From Henricia sp. BOLD:AAB3569 (Eukaryota; Echinodermata; Asteroidea; Spinulosida; Echinasteridae), in contig JBBELK010000620.1 in NCBI GenBank assembly GCA_037783545.1, forward strand, positions 124,001-188,000: a stretch of DNA of 64,000 nt, given 5' to 3'. Both the position numbers and the translations under genes were made by a program. Positions 32,401-43,681 of this stretch are shown here, one piece after another (the first letter of the stretch is position 1; each line of letters begins with the position of its first letter). The notes under the pieces were generated by a model. The model was not told the origin of the DNA and ran no database searches. It worked only from the letters and a program-made list of their open reading frames with translations.

Positions 32401-35400
32401 TCAAGGAAACAATGAAACATGGGAAGAAGATGGAACAAGATGAGATGAACGATGACCAAGCAGATCTAGTGTGCATCAGGACACATTAATGTAGATACAT
32501 GTAATAACAAAGAATGTGGGGTGTTTTGGCCGAGCGGTCTAGTGCGTCGAACTTAAGTTCCTGTGCTAGTATTAGAATGTAGGTTCGATTCCGGGCCGTG
32601 GCACCTGTGCCCTTGAGCAAGGCACTCAACCACACTTGCTCCCATTCCTGTAATTGGCGGTCCCTCCGCTGTTGGATGTGGTGAATAAATAAATAAATAT
32701 GGCAATTTCATCTTATGAGTACCACAAAATAACTAAAAATGAATCAAAATCTTCTCGTGCCAATGTTTCAACATTTTGACAAAGAGCATTTTGCATTGTA
32801 CCTGTTGGACTCTTGAGCTCTTCGTAACCAGGCAACAAGGTTGTTTCTGTTGGAGCCGTTTCTGTGGATACAGGGGTACCATTAGGATTTGCAAACAGCA
32901 GCAGCAATGGCTGGGAATGGCCCCGCATGCACCTGTTGACGACATCTCTCCAGTTTGGTCCAACCTTTAAGGAGAAAACAAACAAGTTTCTGTTACTCTG
33001 ACAATCCCTTTATGGGTGCAAATGACCAGTGAATTCAGGGTTATAGCCGCGACCTTGCTCTTGAACTTGACTATAGAATACGGTGTGTTGGACCAATTTC
33101 CGGCAAGATTAACCCATCCGCAAGGGGTTGACCAGACTTGCTGACTTCCGATTCCTAATTTGGAATCGATTCTGTATCTAGATTTCGCCCAAGCATACTT
33201 GGGAAAAATTACTTGTGACGTGAATGCAAATGACTTGAGATGAAACTTGACTAAAATTTAATTCGGACTTGAACTGGCTTGAGAAAATTAACCGTTAACC
33301 CCTTTGCGAAGGCTAGGCATTTTCCAATTTATTCCCCTGGAGCGGGAGACTGCACTTGCAGTTTTGGTTATACAGTATACATGTATGTTACATTAGCCTT
33401 CTCAACACGTTAGCATAATCTGAGGTAGTCAACCTATCAAGTTGCTTGTTTCATTTCAATGGTGATTAGGCACCATACCATATTTTGCATTCATGAGCAT
33501 GACTGTGTTAGACTGTACCTTGAGTTAACTTACATTCTGAAAACTGTATGCTAAAAGTACATACTTGTTTAACAGTGGCATCATCAAAGTACACCCAGAG
33601 GCGAAGAGTTGTGTTGTAGAAGAACGTTGAGTAGTGTTTACCGTAGTAGGTCACAACGCCAACCAATTGAAGAGCAGCTTGTTTGGCCTTATCATCCACC
33701 ACAGAATCAAACAACTACGATACAAAGAAAAGTGTAACCAAGTAGATAAAATAACTTCTCATTGACCCCGTTCTCACTAGAGAAATCGCTTCGTTCGACG
33801 ATGATTAGTTGATCATCATTAGTTAATGAAGCGTGCGTTCACATATCACTTAACGAAGATCGAACGAAGATCGAATGAAGAGCAGACCGTATACATTATA
33901 AGCGACAACTAATGAAGATCGAATGAAGCTGTGGGAGGTCGTACATGCGCGTCGCGCGTCTAGACGCGGTGTGGTTTTTCAGTGGCGCGTCAAAAACAAC
34001 GCTTGCTGGGCGCTTGACACACAACGCGCTTGTGCAACCAGGCCTGCCAAATTGCTTCGTCGAACGAAGGGAGCGTTCTCATTACAAATTTGCTTCATCG
34101 AATGAAGCGATTTCTTCATCGAATGAAGCGATGTCTTTATCGAATGAAGCTATCGTCGAATGAAAAGACGTGCATTCACATCAGGAAAACTCTTGGTCGA
34201 ATCATCGTCAAATCATCGTCAAACGAAGTGATTTCTCTAGTGAAAACAGGATCTTAGACTGTCAGATAAATCACCACTTTGAGTAAGGTTTTTCTTGTGA
34301 ACTCATGAAATACAACTTTGGGTTAAAGGCTCATAGATGATCTGTTTTTGAGCGATTCTGGGAATAAAACCATTATAAATCAAAGGAAAGACACCAACAA
34401 ACTCATCCGAAGAAATTTCAGCTCTGTTAAATGTACCACGTCTTCTAAAAACATGAAAATCCATATGCATTTTACCGGCTCGTGTCATGCACTCTGTGGC
34501 GCGCGTCATACTGCGCATGTGCGCGATCCACACAGTACACAGCACCCATTTCGGACTGCCCAGATGAGAAGTAAATCGTTTGCAAACGATCTAAATAATG
34601 TCATCTTCATGGACTATTTTCTGGTTAAATTATATCATCTCGGGCGGAAACATTTCATTGGATAGTTGCTACCAATTCAATCTTTACTTTCAGGAAGGTT
34701 TTCCCTGTCAACTCGTTAATTAACTGTTGGGGTCATTGCGAATGATACAGTGGGTCTTTAAGCAAAGGATAAACCAATTGAAACAATGCATTCCTTGTTA
34801 TAATTCTGTCGATCAAACAATTTTGTTTCCGGACAGTAACTTACATCAGGCATCCTCAGCGATGTTCCCAGGCACTGAATGACATCTATGATGTGATCCT
34901 TATCAGGACGATCACTATCCCACACCAAACCAATAGCAACTGTAAACAAGTGCGTTATCATGTTAGTCAAACTTAATAAATATGGACTTACATGTATACA
35001 TGTACCTTAAACTTATCTGGGAAAACCCTGATCAAGATGCAAACGTCATCATTACCCATGATCACAGGGCTCCATTAAAACATTATATAAACCATCTCAG
35101 CTCCCTGGGGAGTGTACAATTGACCTTTATCCTCGACTTTGGAATTCATTGCCACTTGACCTCAGATCATGCCACTGTACAACTAGGTTCAAATCACTTC
35201 TAAAAACTTACTTGATGTCGCAAATTTTCGAGAATTAATTACTTGTTGTTGTTAACAGCGCCTTGAGCACCCTGCAGGGTGGATATGTGCGCTTTACAAA
35301 TCTCATTATTATTATTATTATTATTATTATCCATCTTTGTCTTGTTTTCCATAGTACGCGTAGGGCATGATCAGTGCATCTACGCGACCGCGCGATAGCG

Positions 35401-38400
35401 CGTGTAATCTCGCTGCGTGCTCTCTTGATCGCGCAACGCAGGTGCCATTGTGATGCACGCAATGAATAACTTCAAAACGGGGCCAAACTATTTTTTTCTG
35501 CAAGCCTCGCTTTGGTTACGTTCATTTTAATAGGAGAAAAAGAAAGAGGGCCGCACCGTGATAAAGATCTATACTGAATAGTGGTAATAAACTCCACTTA
35601 CCAACGTCTGGGCAATTCATGAGAACTCTTCTGATGCTGATCTTCTTGCCACAATCACTCTGTTAGAAAATAGACACAAAAACTAAAACCCACTGCCTCA
35701 GTTTTGCACCCGTTATCTACTTGATTTCAATCAACATCTTAAAGAGCTGATAAAAAAATGTCTTAAACCGAGTACAATTTGCTTTATTATTTGCAGAAAA
35801 AAAGTAAACCTTTCTCATTAAAAGGCACAGGCTCGTCAGCAATGCGCGCGCGCCAAATTCATGCCACGAAATACGCCGCTCCATAGCAAAGGCACAGGGC
35901 TGCGCATTTCGCGCAACGAATTTGGCGCGCGCGCATTGCTGACGAGCCTGTGCCTTTAAAGCTTGTAGAGTTTTTTTTATTGTTTTGTACTCTAAAAAAA
36001 AACCAAGAGTGTCATTTCTTTTGAGTTTTGGGTTACAAAGAGCCTGAAAGCTCGGGCCAGGCTAGGCTTTTGATAGGCTGGGTCTTGACATTTTTTGGAT
36101 TCTTACCGGGCAATCTCGAATGTCACCTATTGCGCCAGCATTCCTTAGAACTTGTCCAAAATACACCGAGTTACTGTATCTGTACTTCTCCTTCAACTTA
36201 GCGGCTTCATTGCTGTCAACAAAACACACAAAATATCAACATGTGTCTGTAATTTTCACATTGAAAGGGCTGAAATCTTCATGTATGAAACACAATGATG
36301 GGCCTAAAAGTAATAATCATTCCAACTTACCACAGCGCTGTGCATGAGACGTAATGTACCATTTGTGTGAATGGGAATGGTTCTGAAGTAGCTCCACATG
36401 TACAAACACTCTGTAATGTAAAAACAATGACATCGCGCCTTTTATCATTCAGAACATGAAGAGGCAGTTTTCCCAAAACTATAAAAAGAATCTATGGAGC
36501 CTGTTTCTATTGTTGACAATAATATCTGCTTGCACTTTGGCAATTTATGAACAGCCTTTCCAGTTAACACATGTACTGGATGCAACATCTGGCATGGCGT
36601 CCAATCACCATTAAAATGACACAACCAAACTTTGGATAAGAGAAAAATCGTATTAGGGTCCTATCGGGATTCATACCCGAGACCTCGGACTCAAATGTAC
36701 TGGAAATAATTTTAACTTCAAACGTCTAGGACCAGTGCACTTTTAAACATTCTGGGCATGTAATTGATCTTTAATTAATTAGCAATCAAACAGGTGTCAA
36801 TCACTGCACATGTACTTACATGCTCAATGAGCGTCATTGCAAACTTTTGATGTGAGATGCAGTGCTTGGCATCGCACATATCCTCCTTGATGTCATGGGC
36901 TAGATGGAAGTGGATACGCGTCAGGATGTTCTCCTGGATAGAGTCAAACAAGAAACGTTATAGACCGCAATGTGCCTACTCATGCATGACGCACACTGAC
37001 AATGTGATTGCCTCCTAACATGGCCGTTGTGCATAGGGTCTACAACAAATAAATCACGAACAGCACAGTTTGATGATGTAAATTTACTTTAACACAGAAT
37101 ACTCTATTGAATTTCTGCATATCCCTTTTTTGACAGTGTTCAAGTTGGCTCAATGGAGTCATCAACAAATCGACACAACATTTGTCCAGAATCAAGGGAT
37201 AATGTACCATAGACAAGTTCACGTACAACAAATTCCACAACCAGTCAGCATGTCAACACTAGAAGGGATAATGTGAGTATTAGTAATAATAAAAGTAACA
37301 ATTAGTAGTAATGAAAGGTATCAGAATTATCGTGTGTTATACAAAATAAGGCTACCAGAAGAGGGACAAAAAGTTACACTTACAAAGCATTCAGCTGCAT
37401 CATCCATACACCTTAGCTGAAAGCGATGCTCATCTGCAAAGGCTACTGCTAAAGCCTTCCTGAGAGCATCCGGTGGGAGGGACTGCCGCTCACTGTACCT
37501 CAGTTCGGTGAACAACACCTGGGACAAAATGTAATCATGGAAATGTTCAGATACAGTGCTACGAAGACCGAAAAAAGAACACGATTGCAGATAGCCTGCA
37601 AATCCTGATACGAGTTGCATTCGGTAGACTTCGTATCTTCAGGGGATAGTTTTTGTAAAGGGAAGTACGGTCCAAGAATCAGTCTAGATATGAAGAATGA
37701 AGTATGCGCACTAAGGTCATTTTTTAGTTTTGAGGTATTCTACAATTGCTCCGAAAAAAAGTCTAACATTCTGTGGTCACTGTGGGGGGCTTTTCCCATC
37801 TGCAAAATGGAGCATTTAGGCATCACCGAGTGAGACTAAAAACAGTTTATTTCAAGTTGCGGAGCTGCATTCTAACTTCTGCTAATTTACACAATTAACG
37901 CGTATGCCAACATGTTATGTGTAGTCACACGGTTTTTCCGCAACTTCCTAGGGTGTATGGAAAATCATACTGATTTGGGAGAATTGAAGTGTTAGGGTTA
38001 TGTTTAGATTTCTCCGTAGATTATTTTGTTGACCGAACAGCGATTCTTACCTTTAGTGCACAGAAGATACAAGCTTTTCCCATGCAGGCGTGCTTTCCCA
38101 TTTCTCGGAAACTTCTGCGAAATACATCCATATGCCACAAAACCTGCAAAGTACATGTATACATGTTAAATTTTCTGAAAAAAATTCCTGTCGTATATAT
38201 ACCTTCAAAACAATTTCTGTTAAATTGTCTTTTTCCCCCCTTGCTTCAACACTGGCCCAATCTGACTAGATCTTACACCAAACCCTAAATTCCCAATTGT
38301 GTCTATTAATTTTGGAGGATTGAGGAGTGTTTTCTTCTTGTTGGGTTCTGTTAGAATTTAATCTGTGACTCGATTTCGTTAGATCAGTCTCTTTTGCTAC

Positions 38401-38629
38401 CTCCATTGTTTAACCCTCGGGAAGTTATAGTCTATTTGTGTTTCCACCCATGCCCCTTTAAGCTTGCCAAGGAACCCACCTGCACTGCGCTGTTGAGAAA
38501 GCAATTATTTTCCCCCGGCGCGTTTAGCAATCCCTTGGAAAAAATGATGGAACTTGTGTTCCGCGGTTGCCAGACGTGGGCCCCAGTTTGCCTGCTGTGG
38601 CTTGATAGGCTCTGATACCAGCTGGTCAT
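25859..38629 (-). CDS. USP54: USP53/USP54-type ubiquitin-specific protease (15 coding exons, truncated by a MITE)
   Basis: Fifteen exons on the minus strand join in phase to 1441 codons plus stop. Start ATG is at 38629-38627 ([10 protein letters not shown]). Residues about 31-380 form the USP fold: Cys box [20 protein letters not shown] (Cys43), [30 protein letters not shown], paired cysteines in [10 protein letters not shown] and CPSDCGKK that may bind zinc, AIGLVWDSD, and His box [11 protein letters not shown] with YFDDATVK (His304, Asp321/322). A long Ser/Arg-rich disordered region follows. A helical segment resembling the C-terminal MIT-like helix region of USP54 is split between exons 11 and 12 ([12 protein letters not shown]... 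LATALALC ... [15 protein letters not shown]). The end carries imperfect repeats around QHPLNMT. USP53/54 were long called inactive but have been reported as K63-directed deubiquitinases; the triad residues are present here. Similarity is closer to USP54 ([21 protein letters not shown]) than to USP53. The C-terminus is cut by a transposon. Confidence 0.92.
26459..26615. repeat. Repeat F, half copy
   Basis: Shares GTTACGAG-GTATATTGGA, TTTTTAGAAAGGCAT and ACACTATTTGTAACCCTTTT with the palindrome at 61298-61509. In USP54-like intron 14. Confidence 0.7.
26980..27020 (-). CDS. USP54: USP54-like exon 14 (41 bp)
   Basis: A very short exon, V+[13 protein letters not shown], needed to bring the phase-1 end of exon 13 into the frame of the last exon. 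Acceptor CTAAAG, donor GTAAGT. Supported only by splice sites and phase. Confidence 0.72.
27477..27610. mobile_element. TTAA-flanked GGCACAGGCTCGTCAGC MITE, copy 2
   Basis: TTAA at 27473-27476 and 27611-27614; GATGCAGGCTCGTCAATGC and inverted GCATTGACAAGCCTGCATC. Lies in USP54-like intron 13. Confidence 0.85.
28207..29000 (-). CDS. USP54: USP54-like exon 13
   Basis: A 794-base open exon encoding a low-complexity stretch ([15 protein letters not shown], then [16 protein letters not shown], a short predicted helix) rich in Ser, Asn, Asp and Pro. Phases agree with exons 12 and 14. No domain recognised. Confidence 0.82.
29566..29752 (-). CDS. USP54: USP54-like exon 12 (MIT-like helices)
   Basis: Encodes [20 protein letters not shown], then [20 protein letters not shown]. 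It corresponds to the USP54 segment of serially basic helices after ALALCNEAISKL. Acceptor TTTCAG, donor GTAGGA. Confidence 0.86.
30119..30250. repeat. Hairpin element in USP54-like intron 11
   Basis: CGGTAAGTG...GCGCACGCGCTGCCATTA and the inverted TAATGGCAGCGCATGCGTGT...CACTTAC...CCG; the centre TTCCGGTTCCAGTTGGAACC is itself palindromic. Confidence 0.75.
30263..30487. repeat. Hairpin element adjoining the previous one
   Basis: Arms AACGTGTGAATGGGTTTA-GGTAGCACCATGTG and TATATGTGTGGTTCT with complements; centre palindrome GACTCGTGATCATCACGAGT. Confidence 0.8.
30611..30760. repeat. Hairpin element 29 bases from an exon
   Basis: AAATCTGTGGCGGATCCATG, ATTAAAATACAAAAA-CACAATGGAAAT and complements; the centre has a doubled CATTCCAGGCGG. 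It lies in intron 11 just after the exon-11 donor. Confidence 0.8.
30789..32396 (-). CDS. USP54: USP54-like exon 11 (large disordered exon)
   Basis: A 1.6-kb exon, open throughout and in phase with both neighbours. It is rich in Ser, Arg, Asn and Gln (for example [23 protein letters not shown]) with no folded domain visible until its end, where [18 protein letters not shown] and ATALALC begin a helical MIT-like region. Confidence 0.88.
32518..32697 (+). repeat. tRNA-derived SINE, family D
   Basis: Second family D copy, in a USP54-like intron, sharing head, body and (AAAT)n tail; it lacks a 13-base stretch after the B box. Confidence 0.85.
32802..32964 (-). CDS. USP54: USP54-like exon 10 (end of catalytic fold)
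   Basis: Encodes [34 protein letters not shown] and a linker to SPT. It matches the last strand of the catalytic fold. Phase 1 donor GTACAA. Confidence 0.93.
33565..33714 (-). CDS. USP54: USP54-like exon 9 (His box)
   Basis: Fifty codons including [16 protein letters not shown] and [12 protein letters not shown]. The histidine of GKHYS and the aspartates of FDDA are at the positions of a USP triad. Confidence 0.94.
33769..34249. mobile_element. MITE with CACTAGAGAAATCGCTTCG ends
   Basis: Ends TCACTAGAGAAATCGCTTCG and CGAAGTGATTTCTCTAGTGA. Inside are at least ten short TCATCGAATGAAGC / GAAGATCGAA sub-repeats. In USP54-like intron 8. Confidence 0.78.
34845..34939 (-). CDS. USP54: USP54-like exon 8
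   Basis: Encodes [20 protein letters not shown] and [17 protein letters not shown] is a USP53/54 hallmark. Donor GTAAGT. Confidence 0.93.
35108..35331 (+). mobile_element. 3' end of a non-LTR retrotransposon
   Basis: A frame ending at 35236-35238 reads [15 protein letters not shown], then [12 protein letters not shown], the typical C-terminus of CR1/L2/Rex-type reverse transcriptases. It is followed by TTGAGCACCCTGCAGGGTGG, TGTGCGCTTTACAAAT and an (ATT)n tail. The 5' truncation fits target-primed insertion. Confidence 0.72.
35602..35659 (-). CDS. USP54: USP54-like exon 7
   Basis: Encodes [19 protein letters not shown]. It completes the second cysteine pair (CPSDCG across the junction). Phase 1 donor GTAAGT. 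Confidence 0.91.
35822..35955. mobile_element. TTAA-flanked GGCACAGGCTCGTCAGC MITE, copy 3
   Basis: TTAA at 35818-35821 and 35956-35959; near-perfect arms AGGCACAGGCTCGTCAGCAA and complement. In USP54-like intron 6. Confidence 0.88.
36107..36212 (-). CDS. USP54: USP54-like exon 6
   Basis: Encodes [20 protein letters not shown] and ends GDIRDCP, aligned to the CNQA...MGDLRNCP segment of USP54. Donor GTAAGA. Confidence 0.9.
36331..36410 (-). CDS. USP54: USP54-like exon 5
   Basis: Encodes [20 protein letters not shown]. The cysteines form half of the likely zinc site. Phase 2 donor GTAAGT; the TGC codon is completed in exon 6. Confidence 0.9.
36583..36700 (-). repeat. SINE family C fragment
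   Basis: Shares CATCTGGCATGGCGTCCAAT and ACAACCAAACTTTGG with the element at 9655 and ends after the eroded B box (GGGATTCATACCCGAG). Confidence 0.7.
36820..36933 (-). CDS. USP54: USP54-like exon 4
   Basis: Thirty-eight codons, [20 protein letters not shown] then [15 protein letters not shown], matching the fingers entry of USP53/54. Confidence 0.92.
37384..37518 (-). CDS. USP54: USP54-like exon 3
   Basis: Forty-five codons ending [15 protein letters not shown], the USP53/54 signature that replaces the usual USP QQDA(H/Q)EF box. Donor GTAAGT. Confidence 0.93.
38051..38143 (-). CDS. USP54: USP54-like exon 2
   Basis: Thirty-one codons, [20 protein letters not shown] then FCALK, nearly collinear with human USP54. 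Phase 0 on both sides; donor GTAAGA. Confidence 0.93.
38480..38629 (-). CDS. USP54: USP54-like exon 1 (start, Cys box)
   Basis: Fifty codons from ATG to a CAG/GTGGGT donor. It encodes [20 protein letters not shown], with the nucleophile-position cysteine. An upstream in-frame ATG lies 30 bases earlier at 38659, but MTSWYQ lines up with the vertebrate N-terminus and is preferred. Confidence 0.92.
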
Positions 38630-38799
38630 TTTGCTAAAACCAAACAAACAAACAAACAAACAATAAATACATGTTCAATAAAAATTATGGCAACTATACA
38701 TAGGCCTACTATATTTTGTAAAGCAGGTACTCGCGTGTATTTTAAATCTAGTCGTAAATGTACGACTATGGGTCATGAGATTTTTATATCATAACATCC

Positions 38800-39073
38800 G
38801 TTATATTTTTCTGATTACGAAACTGAAACTCCTGCGCTTCTAGGCCGCATATTTCCGAGGATATCGTCGAAAATCCACCGATTATTTGTAAACTAATTTT
38901 CCAGTATCAACGTTTATCCGCTGAAAGCCGACTCGATAGTTTTGTTCAATTTTTTACTGGAAATTGCGAATGTTTTCGGGTTTTTGGGACATGGGAGGTG
39001 TGTATAGGAGTTACTTGATAATATTGGTAAGTTACATCGAAAACTATTTTCCAGAAACTCTGGTCACGCTCCT
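38800..39073. mobile_element. TTAA-flanked MITE, family G, copy 3 (diverged)
   Basis: Right end CTGGTCACGCTCCT before TTAA (39074-39077), internal TTGTAAACTAATTTTCC; the left end is not clear. Confidence 0.6.
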
Positions 39074-39134
39074 TTAAGTTTGATAAATGTAAGATATTTA
39101 ATACATCAAATTAGCAAGGAGTAACCTTGTGCGG

Positions 39135-39283
39135 TATAGACCTTATGCATGGCGGCCATGACAGAGGGCAGGTTTTCATATTCAAAAGATGTGACAATAG
39201 ACCCACGAAGTGCCTACTCATGCATGACGCACTGTGACAATGTGACTGCCCTCTATCATGGCCGCCGTGCATATAAGGTCTAT
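39135..39283. mobile_element. Hairpin MITE with TATAGACCTTATGCATGGCG ends
   Basis: 149 bases, arms about 35 bases. A relative with CCTACTCATGCATGACGCAC lies at about 36960-37042. Confidence 0.8.
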
Positions 39284-40430
39284 TGGGTTTTGGGTTTCTC
39301 TGCAAAAGTTTGAATCAGTTCTAATCTTGTGAACTATTAACAGATTCCCTGTAAAAGTGTAGACCTACCAAGTTGAAGAAAAACATTAAAAGATTTAGGA
39401 AACCAGGTCATTATCAAATAAACATTTATGAGCAAATGGGGATGACGCCTTGAAAAGATACAACTTTAAATTCAATTTCCCATCAAGCAAGGCAATGTAA
39501 TTAATTTATATTTCAAAACAATGAAAAATACATGTTAAACTAGGCCTACCACATTCACATTGTCATTGGTCCTAGTTTTAGGTTTTGTTTTAGTTTAATC
39601 ATAGCTCCATGGTTTAATACTAGGATAGCACGTCCGCTAAAACTCAAAACTGACAATTCTGGGAAATCACATCTCAAATCGCGCAGGCTTTTATTCACAT
39701 ACCCACAATGTCAGCATGATCTTGTACACTATAAATGATCATGTATGATGTAGGCTATGCAGTAAATGATCATGTTGGTGTCATGACCATGACACTTTTT
39801 GACAGTCCTCTCTCGAGTCGAGAACTCAGACAGTCTCAGTTCGAAGGTCGTCTGGCCTAAACATGCTAAACTCAATTTCTTCCAGAATAAGAGTAATTTC
39901 GCCATTTTTTGTCGGCTGTAACTTACCCAGACGGTGATGATGTGACATACAGTTGTTGCGATTACTTTAATATTCGGTAATTAACTACTAAATAACGAAA
40001 ACAAATCCCAAACATTCTTGACCCATTTGTCATTGCCAGACATATACGCAGTGCATAATGCAGTGCACAGTGACAGTGTACACAGTTACACCAATTGGTC
40101 GCTATTCTGAATTCGGTATTGGTATTAGGCAGTATAGGTCAACTCGGTCCTTGTGGATTCTACGCCCTGTGAGTACACTGACGCGTAAATCCCAACTGAA
40201 GATGACCCGAATTCGTAACCAATGTATATACCTGCCGTTGGGGGCGCCGTATACAGATTACGCTCGGAGGGAGTGTGTACATTCCTTGTACTCACTGAAC
40301 TTTATGACTAATTATTGTCTGACATTGACGTCAGAAATGCGGATGACAAAAGTCTAAAATTATAAGGGCATTATTTCTGCTTTGAGGATTGATGATTTTG
40401 AGTCTCAAAGCTTCAGACCACTGGTCCTAA

Positions 40431-40710
40431 AGGAGCGTGACCAGATCACATTTTCAATTGCCATATTTCGCGTTCTCAATCCGTATATTTTCAAGGATGT
40501 CGTCGAAAAACCGCCAATGTTTTGTAAAGTAATTTATCTGGTTCCATAGAACAGTGCAGTAATTATATTAATCTTTTTGCTTCCACATCCAAATTAGGGA
40601 CAATGTAATTTTCTTGTTTTCTTCCCATATAGATAGTATTTGGGCGAAGTATTTTACATGATTGTTAGGTTACAACGAAATCCAATTTTGGAAAAATCTA
40701 GAACGCTCCT
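40431..40710. mobile_element. TTAA-flanked MITE, family G, copy 4
   Basis: AGGAGCGTGACCAGATCACA to GAACGCTCCT, right flank TTAA, left flank CTAA. Same centre as copy 2. Confidence 0.78.
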
Positions 40711-41576
40711 TTAACCAAAACCCGAAACCTTACTCGAATGGAAGATTATCAGAAAATGATGATTGGAATTTGGAGCAAAAAAACCAATAAGTTCGCCCCG
40801 TTTCGAAAATAATGTCAACCTCTTTTCGTTCACGGTCGTTTTCCTCATTTTGAAGTATAAGATACCAATGAATTAAATACTAACCTGCCACGTTCCCGCC
40901 CCCCTCCCGCCCCTCCCGCCCCTCCTTTCTTTTCATTACCCTTGGAAAAAAAGCTCTGCAATATACTTAGTGAACAATTAAACATAACACACCTCTTGCA
41001 GAGTTTATAAAAACGAGCCCAGCCCAGACAAAACAAACAAAAATCCATTGCTTTTAGTTTGTGAGATATGCGTTTAATCAGTCGAAACATGGTAACGTTT
41101 AAAAACTGGAGCTAAATTGTTAGCATTTTATCAGAGACACGTACGCTTTGTTGAATATTATTTACATTAATATAAATAGTTCTGTCAAATACGGACATAA
41201 ACCAAGGTATAGTATACATTGTAAAAATACGTTTTATAAACAACTGAATTTAAAGTACACGTAACTTTAAAAATATACAGTCCGTGGTTCTCAACAAATT
41301 CGATATTGTTTTTTCTTTTAAAGCATTTACTTTATTTTAACGAAAAAACATCATACTTTGAACTTTAGACATCAGCAACCCTGTGAAAAACGTCGTTTTG
41401 CACGGCCGTCTTTGCGCCGTGTCTATGGACTTGCCCAAGTCCGACTTGGTATTTGGTCTGTAATCCGCGGCGTGTAACGCGCCCTCTGGAATATATGGCC
41501 TGTCAAATCTCGTTTCTTCTGTCTCGGAAGCATTATATACACTGGATGTAGCAGTTGGCTATACGAGAATTTAACG

Positions 41577-41579
41577 TCG

Positions 41580-41616
<37 letters not shown>

Positions 41617-41624
41617 ATATCGAT
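41577..41624. repeat. (TA)n microsatellite palindrome
   Basis: TCGA(TA)n...(TA)nCGA, 48 bases, a perfectly self-complementary AT tract; a likely length-polymorphic site. Confidence 0.85.
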
Positions 41625-42505
41625 GGTTTATTCTGTCTCCGAAGACTTTCTGAGACAGAAGGAACAATATTGGACAGTCCACCGGTAGGAGGGCGTGCTG
41701 TGCGCCGGGCGCTGCAGACCAAACACAGGGCAGACTTAGGCAAATCTAAATAATTCAAAATATTGACAGTAATTGTTCGATAACTAAACGTCGGTCGATT
41801 TTTTTAGTTGATGTCTCATTTGAAAGCGAATAACTTTTATGCTTCTAGAAAGTTATCAATTCAAAAAAAGTTTTTATTTTTCGCGGTGCCACACCCAAAA
41901 CGCACGGACTGTATATCTTTAAAGAAGATAGCAGAAAAAAATGAACAATTTCTGAATATTAGTATCATCAAAAGTTCAAGAGACGCTTTTGTTGTTGTTT
42001 CTTCATCGTTTGCTTTTTGCGTCAGTGAAAACGTCAGAAGCAAAGTTTAAACATTAAAACCATACATGTATTTTACAGCATGTCTCTGCATTTCGTGTCA
42101 TGAAAAACAACTTGCATTTTAAACATAAAACATACAAAAAATAAATAACTTTATAATAACATTTCAATTTGAAATACGTCTAAATTAGGCCGCTTTCAAA
42201 CACGCGTCTGGATAACAAATATTCTTCTTTACATTACAAAATATTATTATCATATTGTACAATCAAACATGATCCAGTCGTTAGATTAATACTATGCTGT
42301 AATTGCCACTATTTACAATGTATGTTGTATTATACAAGAATATCAAGAACTAACGCGTTTGTATAACTTAAAGCAAACGTTTAACCATGTCACTTGCAAA
42401 GTTGCAAGTAAAATGTAATACCTTTGTAACTGTCAACCACCCGGTAAAGCTGTTGTGCGCCCTCTCTTGAAACGACCCCGGGTATGACAGTTGCCCGACA
42501 GCTTG

Positions 42506-42807
42506 GAGCAAGTTCGGGTGGGCGATAGTTAACTAGACTAACCTACCCCCGGTGCTTGGTTCCTCTAGTCAGACTAGCTAGTAAAACCACGCAGCGTTCG
42601 GGTGACATAGAGCAAGTTCGGGCGGGCGAATATAGTTAACTAGACTATTAAACCATATTCGATCTAGATGTCACTCGAACGCTGCGTCGTTTGACTAGCT
42701 AGTCTGACTAGAGGAACTAAGCCCCGGGGGTAGGTTAGTCTAGTTAACTATAGTCGCCCGCACTGCCCAAACTATGGTTAAGTCTAGTCGCCCACCCGAA
42801 CTTGCTC
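42506..42807. mobile_element. Long fold-back with GAGCAAGTTCGGGTGGGCGA ends
   Basis: Arms of about 145 bases include TAGTTAACTAGACTAACCTA, TCTAGTCAGACTAGCTAG and GCAGCGTTCGGGTGACAT with complements. A further GAGCAAGTTCGGGCGGGCGA at 42611 suggests one copy inserted in another. Confidence 0.82.
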
Positions 42808-42923
42808 ACGTACTTTAATGTAATATGCCGCCCTCAACATAAAACCCCAGCAGTAAAACATGAGATGGGAGTAGTATGGCGGTGCACCTTGTGGCTTCAC
42901 GTGTCTTCATAAGGCTGGATGAA

Positions 42924-43073
42924 ATAGACCGTATCGAATAGCCGCCATTTCATGGTGCAGTTTCTTTGTTCCTTGCGGACGGACATGCATGGTTGCACAT
43001 AATGCTTCCATTGTTGAACGGTTTAAGTAACAAAAGGTGCCCCGCGAAATGGCGGCTATTCGATACGGTCTAT
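42924..43073. mobile_element. ATAGACCGTATCGAATAGC MITE, short copy
   Basis: 150 bases with the same inverted ends (ATAGACCGTATCGAATAGCC / GGCTATTCGATACGGTCTAT) and shared GTTTCTTTGTTCCTTG...CATGCATGGTTGCAC. Confidence 0.85.
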
Positions 43074-43681
43074 AAGGTTGTCCAGTTGTTAAGAGATCAG
43101 TGACCATTAGTAACTTTTATTGCTTGAAATACGTCATGATTTTAAGTTACCTACGCTAACACTTGAAATGAACCCCCACCCCCCACCCCCCTCACTTGTG
43201 TTCCCGATGTTTTTTGTTGATTTATAGCCATGTTGAATAGTATTTATTATGTCCATGAATACCACATTTTAAAAATAAATTCCGTAAACAAAAGAGCAGA
43301 TATGGTTTCTTTTTCAAAGTGGCTCTCGCGGCTTCTTGCGCGGCTGTATTGATAACGAGGCTGAACACGCAAACGCCATGTTTACAAACCAGCCTACAAA
43401 CAACCAAAATAAGGACGACGGCGGGCGGTTTGTCCTTGCACGCGCAGCCTCGCCGGTTCGAGTGTCGGCCAAATCACGATAGGCCTGTACATTTTCAAAT
43501 ATTTTACTATTCAATTGTTCGGTCTCATTTTCGGTCGAATATTCGAATATTCGTTTGACACAGGCCTACACCTCACTTTCGTTTCAAGGAACCCGTATCG
43601 TACCACTGCATAATTATATACTGTAACATGTACAATCGTAATAGTTCAGCTCAGTTTAGTTCAGTCGAGCCTGTGCACAGG

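Larger units (their letters stand above)
39284..43681. other. Intergenic between USP54-like and Dickkopf genes
   Basis: 5' flank of the USP54-like gene and 3' flank of the Dickkopf gene. Holds MITEs (40431, 42506, 42924), the (TA)n tract and C-rich tract 43171-43194; otherwise nothing recognised. Confidence 0.5.

Noticed and set aside
35236-35462. Minus-strand frame rich in Arg and Ile
   Set aside because: It reads through the (ATT)n tail of a retrotransposon.
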